Source of the DNA: Dromiciops gliroides
Lineage: Eukaryota > Chordata > Mammalia > Microbiotheria > Microbiotheriidae
Reading direction: 5' to 3'
DNA: 64,000 nt
Assembly (NCBI RefSeq): GCF_019393635.1
Contig: NC_057862.1
Coordinates: 241,812,441-241,876,440 of the forward strand
The translations under genes were made by a program, and so were the position numbers. This document shows positions 32,411-43,672 of the stretch, piece by piece; within the stretch, counting starts at the first letter, position 1; each line of letters starts with the position of its first letter. The notes beneath the pieces are model-generated. The model worked only from the letters and a program-made list of their open reading frames with translations, did not search any database and was not told the DNA's origin.

Positions 32411-32820
32411 TATTTTTTTTTAAATTTATTTAGTTTTGAGTTCCAAATTCTATCACTCCCTCCCTCTCACCTTCCCTGAGGGGGTAAGCAATCAGATATA
32501 GATTATATATGTGCAATGATGTAAAACATTTCCATATTAGTAATTTTGTATAAGAAGACTCAAATAAAAGAAAAAAATGAAAAAAGAAAGCAAAAGAATT
32601 AGCATTCTTTACTCTGTGTTCAATCAATATCAGTTCTTTTTCTGGAGGTGGATAGTATGTTTCATCATTAGTCCTTTGTATTATCTTGGATCATTGTGTT
32701 ACTGAGGATAGTTAAATCATTCACAGTTCTTCACTGAACAATATTGCTGTTACTGTGTACAACATTTTCTTGGTTCTGTTCACTTCACTATATATCAGTT
32801 CAAGTAAGTCTTTCCAGGTT
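32411..32820 (-). mobile_element. L1 3' end, 5'-truncated, with target duplication
   Basis: Minus-strand L1 3' UTR (TCTATCACTCCCTCCCTCTC, CAACATTTTCTTGGTTCTG). Direct repeats CAACAGATATCTT at about 32397 and 32821 flank it, so this is a clean truncated insertion of about 410 bases. Confidence 0.8.
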
Positions 32821-32833
32821 TTCAACAGATATC

Positions 32834-32905
32834 TTTTTAAAATTTATTTTTATTTATTTCATTAAATATTTCCCAATTACATGTAAAAAGATTTTTAACA
32901 ATCAT
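32834..32905 (-). mobile_element. L1 extreme 3' end fragment
   Basis: TTAAATATTTCCCAATTACATG is the reverse of the L1 terminal sequence CATGTAATTGGG. It directly follows the truncated L1 at 32411-32820 and precedes a SINE head scrap at 32931. Confidence 0.55.
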
Positions 32906-32930
32906 TAAAAAAAATTTTTGATTTCCAAGT

Positions 32931-32960
32931 GCTCTATCCATTGTGCCACCTAGCTGCCCC
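32931..32960 (-). repeat. Short SINE head scrap
   Basis: Only the last 30 bases of the head (TATCCATTGTGCCACCTAGC). The rest was lost or never copied. Confidence 0.7.
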
Positions 32961-33386
32961 AAAACCCATATTTCTTAGGTCTGACCCCCAAGGTCTCATC
33001 TTTATGACCTCAGACCTTTTCCCCCCAACCTTTCAGCCCCACTGCAGTGTCTATGTGTAGCTGACAAGTTAAAATTCGAACCCAATCATTTGACACCATT
33101 GTTTTTAGTTACTCAGGTAAGAAGCCTTAGTAGGGGCCCACATCTGGATTAGGATTATTTTTGGATTTTGATTTACTGTGCTTTCTGTTTCCCAGATCAG
33201 GGCCACCAGGAAAAAAAATCAATATTCTTTCATAAGATTGTATACTAAGGTAAAGAATGCAGAGAAAAAAAGGTTAACTTTGAGTGGGGTTATCAGCCTT
33301 TATTTCTTCTCAGTCCACCTATCATGTCCTTGGTAAAGTAAGAGATCTAGGGAGGGGGTAAAGAATAATTAAAGCACTTCAAAGTG

Positions 33387-33530
33387 GGGGCAGCTAGGTG
33401 GCACAGTGGATAAAGCACTGGACCTGGATTCAGGAGGACCTGAGTTCAAATCTGGCCTCAGACACTTGACACTTACTAGCTGTGTGACCCATGGTAAGTC
33501 ACTTAACCTTCATTGCCCCACCAAAAAAAA
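33387..33530 (+). mobile_element. Short SINE
   Basis: Complete, GGGGCAGCTAGGTGGCACAG to CCCCACCAAAAAAAAA. Confidence 0.92.
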
Positions 33531-33557
33531 ATTAAGTATCTGTAAGATGCTTAAAGT

Positions 33558-33680
33558 ATTGTTATCCCCATTTTAACTCAGAGGTTAATTTGCCCTAGTA
33601 GGTAGGATGAGAACTCAAGTCTACTAATTTCTAACTTGTAAACACATTAGTCCCAACACTGCATGCTTTTCACTATATTT
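33558..33680 (-). repeat. MIR-like fragment
   Basis: TATCCCCATTTTAACTCAGA, AGGATGAGAACTCAAGTC and CATGCTTTTCACTAT. Confidence 0.45.
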
Positions 33681-33689
33681 CTCAAGAAA

Positions 33690-34665
33690 GTAGAGTTACC
33701 AGCAATATAATGATCCAAGACAATTCCAAAGGACTCATGATGGACAATGTTCTCCACATCCAGAAAAAAGGACCGTGGGTTCTGAATGCAGATTGAACCA
33801 TACTGTTTCTACTTTTGTTTTTCTTCTTTCTTCTTTGAGATTTTTCCCTTTTGTTCTGATTCTTCTTTTACAACATGACTAATGCATAAATGTTTAATGT
33901 GATTGTACATACATAACCTATATCAGATTGCTTTCTGCCTTGGGAAGGGAGGAAGGAAGAAAGGGAGGGAGAAAAATTTGGAACTTAAAATCTTATGATG
34001 TGGGGAAATAGGGTAGGGGGTTCGGGATAGGGGTTAGGAGTTTGGGGTATTTAGGAATTCCTCTTTAAAGAATTACACCCTCTTGCACACAAATCCAATA
34101 TAATAAGATAGTAGTTTATTTAGGGGCTGGGGAAGGGAAACCAAGAGAGAAATCCTTGGACTTCTTCTCATGGGGAGAAAGGCATGGCACAGAGCGTGGC
34201 TCTGAGATACCAATCTCCTCGAGCAGGAGACCGGCAGGTACTTTTATAGAGGACTGATGGGGGTGATCATCTGACTGTGGAAAGTTCCCTTATTGAGGGA
34301 GGACCATCCTCCACTGGTGGTGGCTGGGGGAGTTGGGTGAGGGGTGGCTTCAGATCTCTCAAGCCATCTCTATCCTCCTCCTGGCACAAAGGCAGTAGCC
34401 ACACCTAAACTTATCTCCCCAAGGGTGAGGGAGACTGGAATGAAGGAGTGGGGGTCCTGGAGCTAGCTCAGTCCTGATCAGGTTCCACTTATCTCTCTCT
34501 TTAGGTATGTCTGTCCTTTGGTTTAGTTTCTCAAGGAGAAGGTTCTTTGATGTACCCCAGAGAACTTCTGGGATGCTCTGGGCCCATAACAAAAACAAAT
34601 GTTAAAAGCTATCTCTACATGTAACTGGAAAATAATAAAAGACTTTTATGATTAAAAAAAAAAAG
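33690..34665 (+). mobile_element. L1 3' end, split by solo LTR
   Basis: L1 3' sequence at 33690-33998 (CAGCAATATAATGATCCAAG, GGAAGGGAGGAAGGAAG) continues at 34592-34665 (AAAACAAATGTTAAAAGC, AATAATAAAAGACTTTTATG). The solo LTR sits between the halves. Confidence 0.8.
33999..34591 (-). mobile_element. Solo LTR (family X, copy 1)
   Basis: A 593-base block bounded by TG...CA and nearly identical to 56587-57180. On the minus strand it starts TGTTATGGGC, has a TATAAAA box (plus 34242-34248) and an AATAAA signal (plus 34115-34120), and ends CCCCACA, which is the U3-R-U5 order of a retroviral LTR. It sits inside an L1 3' end (33700-33998 and 34592-34665). I found no convincing flanking duplication. 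No internal region is attached. The high similarity of the two copies suggests it is younger than most repeats around it. Confidence 0.8.
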
Positions 34666-35092
34666 AAATTAGAGTTACCTAGAGGTCACTTGATCCAGGT
34701 CTACATCCTGTAAAACTACTACGGGTTTGAGTGGCTCTTGGCTCAGTACCCTGTACCTAAGGTACAGGCTCATGGGAAGTAAGAGGAAACTAAAATTGAA
34801 ATGATGCTGTTCCACAGAGTTAGGAAATAAAGAGCAAAGTAAAATAATTTAATTGGATTTTTTAAAAAAAGGTTTCATTTTTAACTTAAGGACATATTAG
34901 GAGCCCAGGTAGTGGAAGGCTCAACCATTCATAGTTTAAGGGAATTTCTTGAAAACACATGGCGGTTGCTTGACTTGCTCAGTCAGAAAAAGAAAAGAAG
35001 TCCGTTTTGAACTCAATCCTTCCTAATCTCTAGCCCAGTGGAATCCACTACTGTACACCATGCTCCCTCTATTGGCCCATGTAAGAAAGACT

Positions 35093-35094
<2 letters not shown>

Positions 35095-35137
<43 letters not shown>
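35095..35137. repeat. (GT)n microsatellite
   Basis: About 42 bases of perfect GT. Confidence 0.97.
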
Positions 35138-35139
<2 letters not shown>

Positions 35140-35235
35140 GTATGTTGAAAATTGTTATGGCTTTTAAAAGAGGTTGTCATCAGATCCTAAGAGAGTTTTC
35201 ATCAGGAACAGCTCAATAGGCACATGCTGACGCTC

Positions 35236-35388
35236 TGCATAAGGTGGAAGGAATTGGCCTTTAGGTCAGAAAGTCTAGGTTTGAATGCCAACTCCCACAT
35301 TCATTAGCTATCTTGATCTTAGGCAAATACTTTAACTTCTCTCAGCCTTATTTTTCTTACCTGTAAATTGGAAGTAATAAATTTATGC
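35236..35388 (+). repeat. MIR-like element
   Basis: AGGTTTGAATGCCAACTCC, TTATTTTTCTTACCTGTAAA and TTGGAAGTAATAAATTTATG. Confidence 0.6.
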
Positions 35389-35391
35389 TAG

Positions 35392-35640
35392 GTCACTCAG
35401 TCAACAAGCACTGTGCCAGGTATCACATGCAGTAAGTACTAGGAATACAAATACAAACAAAAAGAAAGTTCCTGCCCTCAAGGAGATTACATTCTAATGG
35501 GGAATGGGTATATAAAAAGAAGCTAAAAGGGAAGAAGTTGGGGGAGCCACCTGGTGAGAAATGAAGAGATGGTTCACCAGAGAGCCCCTCTTAAATGTAA
35601 GTTCTGAGAGCAGCCATCCAATCAGAGTGAGGGGCTTCAG
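35392..35640 (+). repeat. Repeat B copy
   Basis: AACAAGCACTGTGCCAGGT, CTGCCCTCAAGGAGATTACA and TTCTAATGGGGAATGGG, then a less certain 3' part. Confidence 0.6.
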
Positions 35641-35839
35641 GGGCAGAGGATACTACTGTAGGTATGAATTCCAGGGTTTAAATGGTCTTCCAGGATGAAG
35701 AAGTTACTGAGCCATGGTGGACAAGTCCAGATTACAGCCTGTTGAGAAATGAAGATAGTTGTGAAGAAAACACTTGACAAACCTTAGAATGCTAAATAAT
35801 TGAATTATTATTTTGGGGTGATGATGACCTTCTTGATAA

Positions 35840-36889
35840 TACAACTCAGGAATTTTATTCTGTGAAAATTTGTATGTGTGTATTTCCTCGTGTCTTCTTC
35901 TATACTTGTCTAATGAACCTTCAAGCCCAGGGGAAAAGCACCTTGAGCTACATAGGGATTGTAAAAAGATAATTTACTAACTGTGTGAGTACCAGTCTGC
36001 ACCTTTGTTTGGTATGTTGTAGTAGCATCTGAACTGATTTTTTTTAGTATAGTCTGTGGGTCTTCCTCCAGGTTTGAGGCACATGGTTCAAAAGCATGAG
36101 TCAAAGACAAAGATGTTTATTTGGACTTTTAGGTTACATGACCAGCAAGATAGCATCAACATTCCTTCTCCCCTTGCCTTTGGAGAAAAGAATTATATAC
36201 CAAATCTAGAATAAGCTACAGCTAATTCTGTAGAACAAGATGGAATCACTGACAAGGTAAAATCTTTTATGAATTAATCTTGGAAGATTCTAATAATTAT
36301 TATTATTTTTTGCTTGTTTTTTTTTGGTGAGGCAATGAGTGACTTGCCTAAGGTCACACAGCTAGTAAATGTCAAGTGTCTGGGGCTGGATTTGAACTCA
36401 TGTCCTCCTGAATCTAGAGCTGGTGCTTTATCCACTGCACCACCTAGCTGCCCCTGAGGATTCTAATAATTAAAGGACTTGCCTTCTCCATAAGCTCTGG
36501 CAGTAGGAGCACAGACATATTTGCAGGTTTGTGCCTTGGGTCCATCTTGTGACCTCTATCTTGTAATCTGCTTCAATGACATTGCACAAATAACTTTGTC
36601 CTCCCCGATCCTATTATAAGAGGCAGGTGCTGACTTATCAGACAGGCTGAAAATGTACTGCCTTTGATCTCAGGGTAGGAATCCTCCCAAGACCGAAATG
36701 TTTCTTCATGAACAACCTTCTGACTTCTCCTCACTTTGCAATAAGTGCTGATACTGCTCAACTATGGGAAGGAAAGTAAAATTAGGAACCAGGGAAGGTA
36801 CCAGCATGAGTGGTTGTACCAGGCCTGAAGGAAAGGGCACTGAAACTTAATAAGGAATAGTCTTGTCCCAACAAAAGGCAGTGCCAACC
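35840..36889 (-). other. Unassigned stretch beside LTR-like block
   Basis: About 0.9 kb (after removing the SINE at 36300-36457) with no match I recognise. It adjoins the U5-like end of the LTR-like block, so it may be eroded internal sequence of an old LTR element. I see no recognisable retroviral protein motif. Confidence 0.25.
36300..36457 (-). mobile_element. Short SINE with target duplication
   Basis: Minus copy with a small core deletion. GATTCTAATAATTA at 36286-36299 and 36459-36472. Confidence 0.92.
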
Positions 36890-37333
36890 TGAAAATTAAT
36901 GAAACAATCAATATAGGAGAATTAAGGTCTTTAATCGGGGCAGAGGAACTATAACTCAGGGTATCACAAAGCAACAATTCTAGGAATAGCCAAAGATGGG
37001 GACTGAGGACAGGGTTTATATGGGGAACTATGAGACTGCCCTAGAGTTAAGTATAGAAGCTACATAACTCTAAATAGAAAAACTGAATGTAAATGGACCC
37101 TTTTGCATAATAAATTAAAGTCCAGAGAGTAAGATGGGGAATCTTTAAGGGGATAGTTTGTTTGGGGAGATCCATAAAACAATCAAGAGTCTGGAATTGA
37201 CAAAGATTGGTTAGCCCCAGGTAATTCATTGGCTTGGGAATGGGGAGTAGGTGAGGATCAGTCAGTTCTAAGTAAATTGTGGTTCTAAGTAGTCAGGGCA
37301 GGGCCCTATATCAGCAAACTATAGCACCCAACA
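36890..37333 (-). mobile_element. LTR-like block (family Z)
   Basis: Read on the minus strand, this starts TGTTGGGTGCTATAG and has TATAAA (plus 37015-37020). An ATTAAA signal follows 85 bases later (plus 36930-36935), and the block ends AATTTTCA. That is an LTR layout of about 444 bases. I see no matching flanking duplications. Sequence beyond its U5 end (down to about 36470) is not a recognised repeat and might be internal sequence of the same old element. It looks broken, and its age is uncertain. Confidence 0.5.
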
Positions 37334-37602
37334 GGAGGCTGAGGCAGTTTTGCTGCTCAGAGTAGTGGGGTCTACCCTCCCAGCAGAGGGGGAGAAATAA
37401 AAAAAAAGAGTGATTGGGAAATGAAAAAAAAAAGGCTAAAACATCAAAGTTATCAAGAGAAAAACCTGAACAAAAGTCCCTCACACAAAAAGATCAATTA
37501 TTGGAGAAGATCCTAAAACTAGAAGGAAGAATGAGTAAAAGATCAAAGAGGATATGTTCTCTTAGCAAATATTACGATATAAGGAAAAATGAACCCTTGT
37601 CC

Positions 37603-37971
37603 TGTAACGATTGGAATAACGCCACCTGCTGGATACTTACTGTAGAAGAGTTCTGCCCATGAAGCGAAGGTCTTGAGGGCAAGACCAGGAGTCTTTTCTT
37701 TGGCATCAGGAAGTGACGCGGACTAGTGGGAGGGGGAAGGAAGAGACTGGCGCTCAGTCTCGCGCTCTTTCCTTTGGACTCTGGTGGAGAGCGGAGCTAG
37801 AAATGTGCTCTCCCTTTAATAGATAGGAATCTAGGCCTTTCTCTCTCTTTACCAAATTCTTATTCTCCTTAATAAATGCTTAAAAGTCTAACTCTTGCTA
37901 AAGCTTATAATTTATTGGCGACCACTCATTAGATATTTTAGACAGACTAGCTAGAATTTTAACCCTTAACA
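37603..37971 (+). mobile_element. Solo LTR (family Y) with GTCC target duplication
   Basis: A 369-base block starting TGTAACGATTGG and ending CCCTTAACA. The 4-base repeats GTCC (37599-37602 and 37972-37975) flank it exactly. AATAAA lies at 37871-37876, followed by an R/U5-like tail. A 4-base duplication is typical of gammaretrovirus-like (class I) elements. It interrupts L1 ORF1-like sequence, so it is younger than that L1. Confidence 0.75.
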
Positions 37972-38451
37972 GTCCCATGAAAGACAGAATACTGGGGCCT
38001 TCCCAGCATGAACAACAAGAAATTCCATGATGGTTCAAAAGAGAAATTAAATCCATAAAGAAAGAATTAGGAATGACTGTAGCTATTTGAATGTCTTTGA
38101 ATTCACACTATTCAAAAATATAATTATGTAAAATATGGTCATTGTTTCAGTGAGATGGGAATATGCAATAGGAATTCAAATAATGTGACCATTTCAGGGG
38201 ATTAATTATTAAATAATTGTTATTTATTGTTAATCGTTTATAATTATAATAAAAAGTAGAGCATTCAATGCAAAAATTAAAAATACAATTAGCAGTTTAG
38301 AAGAATGTGAATCTGAGTTGAAAAACATCTCTAAGAAAGTGAAGGAACAATTAATAGCTCTGAAGTTTAAAATACTGAAGTGAAGGAAAATTTGGCAGAA
38401 GGAAAACAAAAGGCAACAATGCTAAAAGAACACATGAACTCTATGTAAGTC

Positions 38452-38560
38452 CTATCAATCAATAAATCAATAAATGTTTATTAAGAGCCTATCATGTGCT
38501 TGATATTGTGCTAACCAATTGATCTTGAAGACAGAAGGTGCAGATAACTTCTTTAAGAGC
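38452..38560 (+). repeat. Repeat B copy
   Basis: AATAAATGTTTATTAAGAGC and CTATCATGTGCTTGATATTG, inside L1 ORF1-like sequence. Confidence 0.55.
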
Positions 38561-38770
38561 ACTAGGTAGAAGGCTATCTGAATTCTTAGGGGCAGAGCTA
38601 GCACCCAGAATGTTAAAGAAAGACATGGAGCCAGAAATGATCCAGGCCAGTTTTCAAGAAGGATCATGATTAGGGAAGGGTTTGGGGCTGGCATGTGTGT
38701 TTAGGAGTACAAGGCGTTTTTTGTTTTGTTTTTGTGTGGTCATGCTTCAAATCCAACATTGGTTTTTTGT

Positions 38771-38929
38771 TTTGTCTTATTTTGTTTTTGGTGGGGCAAT
38801 GAAGGTTAAGTGACTTGCCTAGGGTCACACAGCTAACAAATGTCAAGTATCTGAGGCTAGATTTGAAGTCAGGTCCTCCTAAATCCAGGGCTGGTGCTTT
38901 ATTCACTGTGCCACCTAGTTGCCCCCCCC
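38771..38929 (-). mobile_element. Short SINE
   Basis: Complete minus copy. CATTGGTT flanks both ends (about 38757 and 38930). Confidence 0.9.
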
Positions 38930-39523
38930 ATTGGTTGTTTCATTAATTGGTGTTTCTAGAAGCAAGGCATGAGGGGCGAAAAAGTGAGGAGGCGGTAAGC
39001 TCTTTAAAGACAATAAGGAAGAAATTGTTTAGAAGAAAGAGCCAAAACCTGATACTTCAAAAGCTTTAATTTCTTGAGGACCATGGAAACAATAAAGAAG
39101 GGGGAAAAGTAAGGGTACATAGCCCATCAACTGTTAAATAAATTCATAATAGACTAGAAAGGAAGAAAAATGAGGAAGAGAAAAAAAGCATAGAAACATG
39201 AAAAAAAAGATGTATTAAAATAAATTGAAATATTCCCCTTCAAATGTGAGGAATTTATGTTGTCCCTTTCAATGAAAATTCCCACTAGTTCATTAAAAAC
39301 ATGCTCTGGAGTCTGGTTCCACTAACAAAGTTTATAAACCTGTAGCCAATCTGATTAAGAAGAAAGCTAAAAGTTAAAATTTTTAAAATGAATATTAAAT
39401 GCTTACTATGACCCAGGCACAGTGCTAAGCACAAGGTATACAAACAGAGACAACAAATAAAGAATTTAAAAGAATTATCAGGACCTACTAAGCAAAGTTG
39501 CATCCTAGAAAACCTGAGAATTT

Positions 39524-39697
39524 TTTTTTTTTTTTTACTGAGGCAGTTTGGATTAAGTGACTTGCCCAGGGTCACACAGCTAGTAAGTGTTAAATGTCTG
39601 AGGCTAGATTTGAACTCAGGTCCTCTGGACTCCAGGGCTGGTGCTCTATCCACTGTGCCACCTAGCTGCCCCCTTTTGTTTTTTGGGGTTTTTTTTG
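39524..39697 (-). mobile_element. Short SINE with exact target duplication
   Basis: Minus copy with an extra TTTTGTTTTTTGGGGTTTTT at its head end. GAAAACCTGAGAATTT at 39508-39523 and 39698-39713. Confidence 0.92.
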
Positions 39698-39789
39698 AAA
39701 ACCTGAGAATTTAAAAGAAATAGAGACCTTATTACAAAAATATAAAATTCTGTACCCAAATGAAGAGAACACCAAATAGTGATGTTAAA

Positions 39790-39945
39790 AATGACTAGTT
39801 ATGTGACTCTTGGGCAAGTTACTTACCTCTGTTTCCTCATCTGTAAAATGAACTGGAGAAGGACATGGCAAACCACTTCAGTATCTTTGCCAAGAAAACC
39901 CCAAATGCGGTCAGATATTACTAACATGACTCAACAACAAAAATA
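39790..39945 (+). mobile_element. Long SINE, 5'-truncated
   Basis: Starts in the core (GTGACTCTTGGGCAAG) and runs to GGCAAACCACTTCAGTATCT and CATGACTCAACAACAA. Confidence 0.8.
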
Positions 39946-40297
39946 ATCCAGTTTTAGAAAAGAAAATTGAACCAGTCATAAAGTAATTGCCAAGAAAAAG
40001 AAAGTCTGTTTTATTTGATTTTATAGGAGAAGTCTATCAAACTCTTAAAGAACAATTAATATCTAGACCACGCAAATTATTCTGAAAAATTGAAAAACAA
40101 AACATGTTCCAAATTCCTTTTTATAAGACAAATAGAATCCTAATACACAAGCCAGTCAAAATGAAGCAAAGGCTGAGAATTATAGACAAATATCATTAAT
40201 CAATATCACTTCAAAACTTTTAAATAAAATCCTGATAAAAAAGACTACAGCTTATATCCAACAAATTAGTTTATTTATTTCAGAAATGAAAGGATGG

Positions 40298-40432
40298 GGG
40301 ACAGCTAGGTGGCACATTAGATAAAGCACCAGCCCTGGATTCAGTAGGACCTGAGTGCAACTCTGGCCTCAGACACTTGACATTTACTAGCTATGTGGCC
40401 CTGGGCATGTCACTTAACCTTCATTGCCCCGC

Positions 40433-40485
<53 letters not shown>

Positions 40486-40490
40486 GAAAG
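40298..40490 (+). mobile_element. Short SINE with AAAAG tail
   Basis: GGGACAGCTAGGTGGCACAT head to CCCCGCAAAAAAA, then an AAAAG array (40445-40488). AGAAATGAAAGGATGG flanks it (40282, 40491). Confidence 0.92.
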
Positions 40491-42034
40491 AGAAATGAAA
40501 GGATGGTTCACCATTAGGAAAAATTAGCAGAATTAATCACATCAAAAATAAAAGCATTTAAAACCACATGATTATTGACAGTCAAAATTCCTTTGACAAA
40601 TATTTTTTATGCTTAAAATTCTGCAAAGCAGAGGCAAAGAGAGACCTGTTTAAAACAGGATTTAAAAAAATAAGATTTTAAAAAAGTATATCTCTAAATC
40701 TAAAAGTTAGTATCATATGCAACAGGTAAACTCTAGCAACATTCCCTGTAAAAGTAGGTGTAAGCAAGAATGCCCTTTTCTCTCTTTCTTCACCCTGCCC
40801 ATGTTATTTGGTAGTTTTCTAGGAAGGCTGGTGATAGCAATAAGATAAGATAAATAAATCAAAGGCAGAAAGATAGGCAAAGATAAAGCAAAACTATGAC
40901 TATTTGCTGATGACCTATTGATTAATTTAGAAAATTCTAGAGAATTTGCCCCAAAAAAACCTTCTTGAAAAAATTGCCTTAGTAAAGTATCAGAATACAA
41001 AATAAACCCCCAAATTAACAAGAATGTCCTTATAAGAAAAACAAAACTCAGGAGAAAACAACAGAAAGGGAAGTTCCATTCAAAATAACTACAAATAATA
41101 GAATATTTGGGTGTCAGTGTACAGAGGCATACTTAAGACCTGTACAAATACAACTGCAAAATAAGGAATTAAAGGAATAATGAAATTCTTTTTTTTTAAG
41201 GAAACAAAGAATGACTTAAATAACTGGAAAGATAATCAGTGCTGATGTCTGAGATATGAAAACATAATAAAAACGATAATGCTATCAAAATTAATTTAGA
41301 GATTTAGCTCTATACCAATCATTCTACAAAGGAAATACTTTATAGAGCTAGACAAAATAATGACAAAATTCATGCAGAGGAATAAAATGCCTAGAATCTC
41401 AAGCAAAATGAAAAAAATAGGAATAAAGGAGAAAATGGCAATTTCAGACCTCAAACTATACCATAAAAAAGTAATTATCAAACTATTTGGGACTGGTTAA
41501 AAAATAGAAAAACACATTAGTGGAAAAGATTAGGTAAGCAAGAATGAGAAATCCTTGAATTGAGTTCAATTATCCAGTGTTTGATAAATTTCTTAGGAAA
41601 GAATTCCCTATCTGACAAAAATTGCTAGGATACAGTTTAGCAGAAATCAGATTTAGACCTCCATATTACCATAAGCTCAAAATGGATATATGACCTGAAT
41701 AGCAAAGGTCATACCATAACAAAATTAGAAGAGAATAAAAAACAATTATCTTTTACAAATGTGGCTAGGGAGTGAATTCTTAACCAAACAAGGATAGAGG
41801 CAATCATAAAAGATAAAACAGATAATTTCAGTTAAATGAAATTGAAAAGCTTTTACATGGACAAAATTAGTCCAACAAGGATAAGCAATAAAGCAGTTGA
41901 CTAGAGAAAATATTTGTATCAAATATCTCTGATTAAAGTCTAATATCTAAAATATGTAGTGAACTAATACAAATATTTAAAGAACAAAAGTTATTACCTA
42001 AAAGATAAGGTCAAGAGATATAATCAAGTAGTTG

Positions 42035-42186
42035 CTTTTTTTTTTTTTTTTGCAGGGCAATGAGGGTTAAGTGACTTGCTCGGGGTCACACAGATAGTAA
42101 GTGTCAAGTGTCTGAGGCCGGATTTGAACTCAGGTCCTCCTGACTCCAGGGCTGGTGCTCTATGTACTGCGCCACCTAGCTGCCCC
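42035..42186 (-). mobile_element. Short SINE (first of a tandem pair)
   Basis: Complete minus copy. CAAGTAGTTG lies before it (42025) and CAAATAGTTTTTTT after it (42187). Confidence 0.92.
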
Positions 42187-42199
42187 CAAATAGTTTTTT

Positions 42200-42354
42200 T
42201 AATTTTTTTTTTTTTTAATTTTAGCAGGGCAATGGGGGTTAAGTGACTTGCCCAGGGTCACACAGCTAGTAAGTGTCTGAGGCCGGATTTGAACTCAGGT
42301 ACTCCTGAATCCAGGGCCGGTGCTTTATCCACTGCGCCACCTAGCTGCCCCCCC
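42200..42354 (-). mobile_element. Short SINE (second of a tandem pair)
   Basis: Minus copy lacking part of the core repeat. CAAATAGTTTTTAA follows it (42355), a third copy of the same flank. Confidence 0.92.
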
Positions 42355-42931
42355 CAAATAGTTTTTAATAGCATTACAAACTACTAATAACCATAAAAAG
42401 ATTGCTCTATATTACTAATAATAAAAGAAATGCAAATCAAAACAACACGGAAGTTTTCTCTCATCACTAGGCAATTGGCAAATATGATAAAACATGAGAA
42501 TAGTCAGTATTGGAGAGATTGTAGAAAGATAGGTACATTAATAACGAACATAAATGTATTATTGATAGATTTGTAAATTGGTCCAAGCATTCTGGAAGCT
42601 AATTTGGAATTATGCTAATGAAGTGACTAAACTGTCACTAGCCTTTGACCTAGTGATTCCACTGGTAGTCATATCCCCAAGGAAGTCAAGGATAAAAAGA
42701 AAGGTCTTATATTCACCAGAATATTTATCGCAGCACTTTTATAATAATAACGAACTGAAAACAAACTGAATGCCCATCAACTGAGAACAGCCAAACACAT
42801 TTTTTTGCATAAACATATTGGAATATTACTATTCAGTCAGAAACAATGACTGTGATGAATACATAGCCAAATGAGGAAACATAAATGAACTGACCGAAAG
42901 TGAAATAAGCAGATGCAAGAATGCAGTATAG

Positions 42932-43083
42932 GGGGCAGCTAGGTGGCGCAGTGGATAGAGCACCGGTCCTGGAGTCAGGAGTACCTGAGTTCAAATCTGG
43001 CCTCAGACACTTAACACTTACTAGCTGTGTGACCCTGGGCAAGTCATTTAACCCCAATTGCCTCACCTTAAAAAAAAAATTTA
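42932..43083 (+). mobile_element. Short SINE with exact target duplication
   Basis: Complete copy with AAGAATGCAGTATAG at 42917-42931 and 43084-43098. Confidence 0.93.
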
Positions 43084-43360
43084 AAGAATGCAGTATAGAG
43101 GATGTAAATGGAAATAATAACACCACAAATGAAACTGAATACTGTCTAACTAAAATGGCTATATGTGATCCTACGAAGAGGTATCAGAATCTGCTTACCT
43201 CTCTTCTTTGCAGAAATTGGGTTTAATAAGTGTGGGGACGACATATGTCAGATTTGATTGATGTATCAGTTTTGTTCAATTTGTTTTTCTTTCTTTTTTC
43301 CTTTTTCTTTTTTTAAGGGTTGGGACTCTGGAAGGGGGAGGGGGCATGACATTTTGAATA

Positions 43361-43390
43361 GGCAGCTAGGTGGTACAGTGGATAGAGTGA
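43361..43390 (+). repeat. Short SINE head scrap
   Basis: GGCAGCTAGGTGGTACAGTG and ATAGAG only, then L1 sequence. Confidence 0.7.
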
Positions 43391-43665
43391 ACAAATTATA
43401 GCACATCAATATAATGGAATATTAGTGCTCTGGAAGAAATTATAAAAGGGACTGATTCAGAGAAACCTGGGAGAATTTTATGAACTGAAACCACATGAAG
43501 TGAGCAGAACAATTTATACAATGACTACAACCTTATAAAGGAAAATAGTCTGAAAGACTTAAAGACTATGATCAAAATGGTGACCAATCAACCTTAGAGA
43601 AGACTAAGAATGAATCACATTTCCCATCATTTGGTAGAGAGGTGATGGACTAGAGTTATAGAATA
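43391..43665 (+). mobile_element. L1 3' end fragment
   Basis: L1-type text (CATCAATATAATGGAATATT, AAACCACATGAAGTGAGCAG) follows directly after a 30-base SINE scrap. It is a second, separate L1 3' piece. Confidence 0.6.
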
Positions 43666-43672
43666 GACATGG

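Larger units (their letters stand above)
37400..39300 (+). mobile_element. L1 5'/ORF1-like region, eroded, with insertions
   Basis: A lysine-rich frame near 37414 (KKKAKTSKLSREKPEQ...) and coiled-coil-like coding at 38280-38440 (SLEECESELKNISKKVKEQ) resemble L1 ORF1, the RNA-binding chaperone. It is interrupted by the solo LTR at 37603-37971, a repeat B piece at 38452-38560 and a short SINE at 38771-38929. The join to the ORF2 region downstream is inferred. Confidence 0.5.
39300..43260 (+). mobile_element. L1 ORF2 and 3' region (degenerate)
   Basis: Old plus-strand LINE-1. The reverse-transcriptase catalytic motif FADDL is readable at 40912-40926. Upstream CCTGTAAAAGTAGGTGTAAG and downstream ATTCATGCAGAGGAATAAAA are typical L1 ORF2 stretches. 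The frame is broken many times. Short SINEs interrupt it at 39524, 40298, 42035, 42200 and 42932, and a truncated long SINE lies at 39790-39945. Confidence 0.8.
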
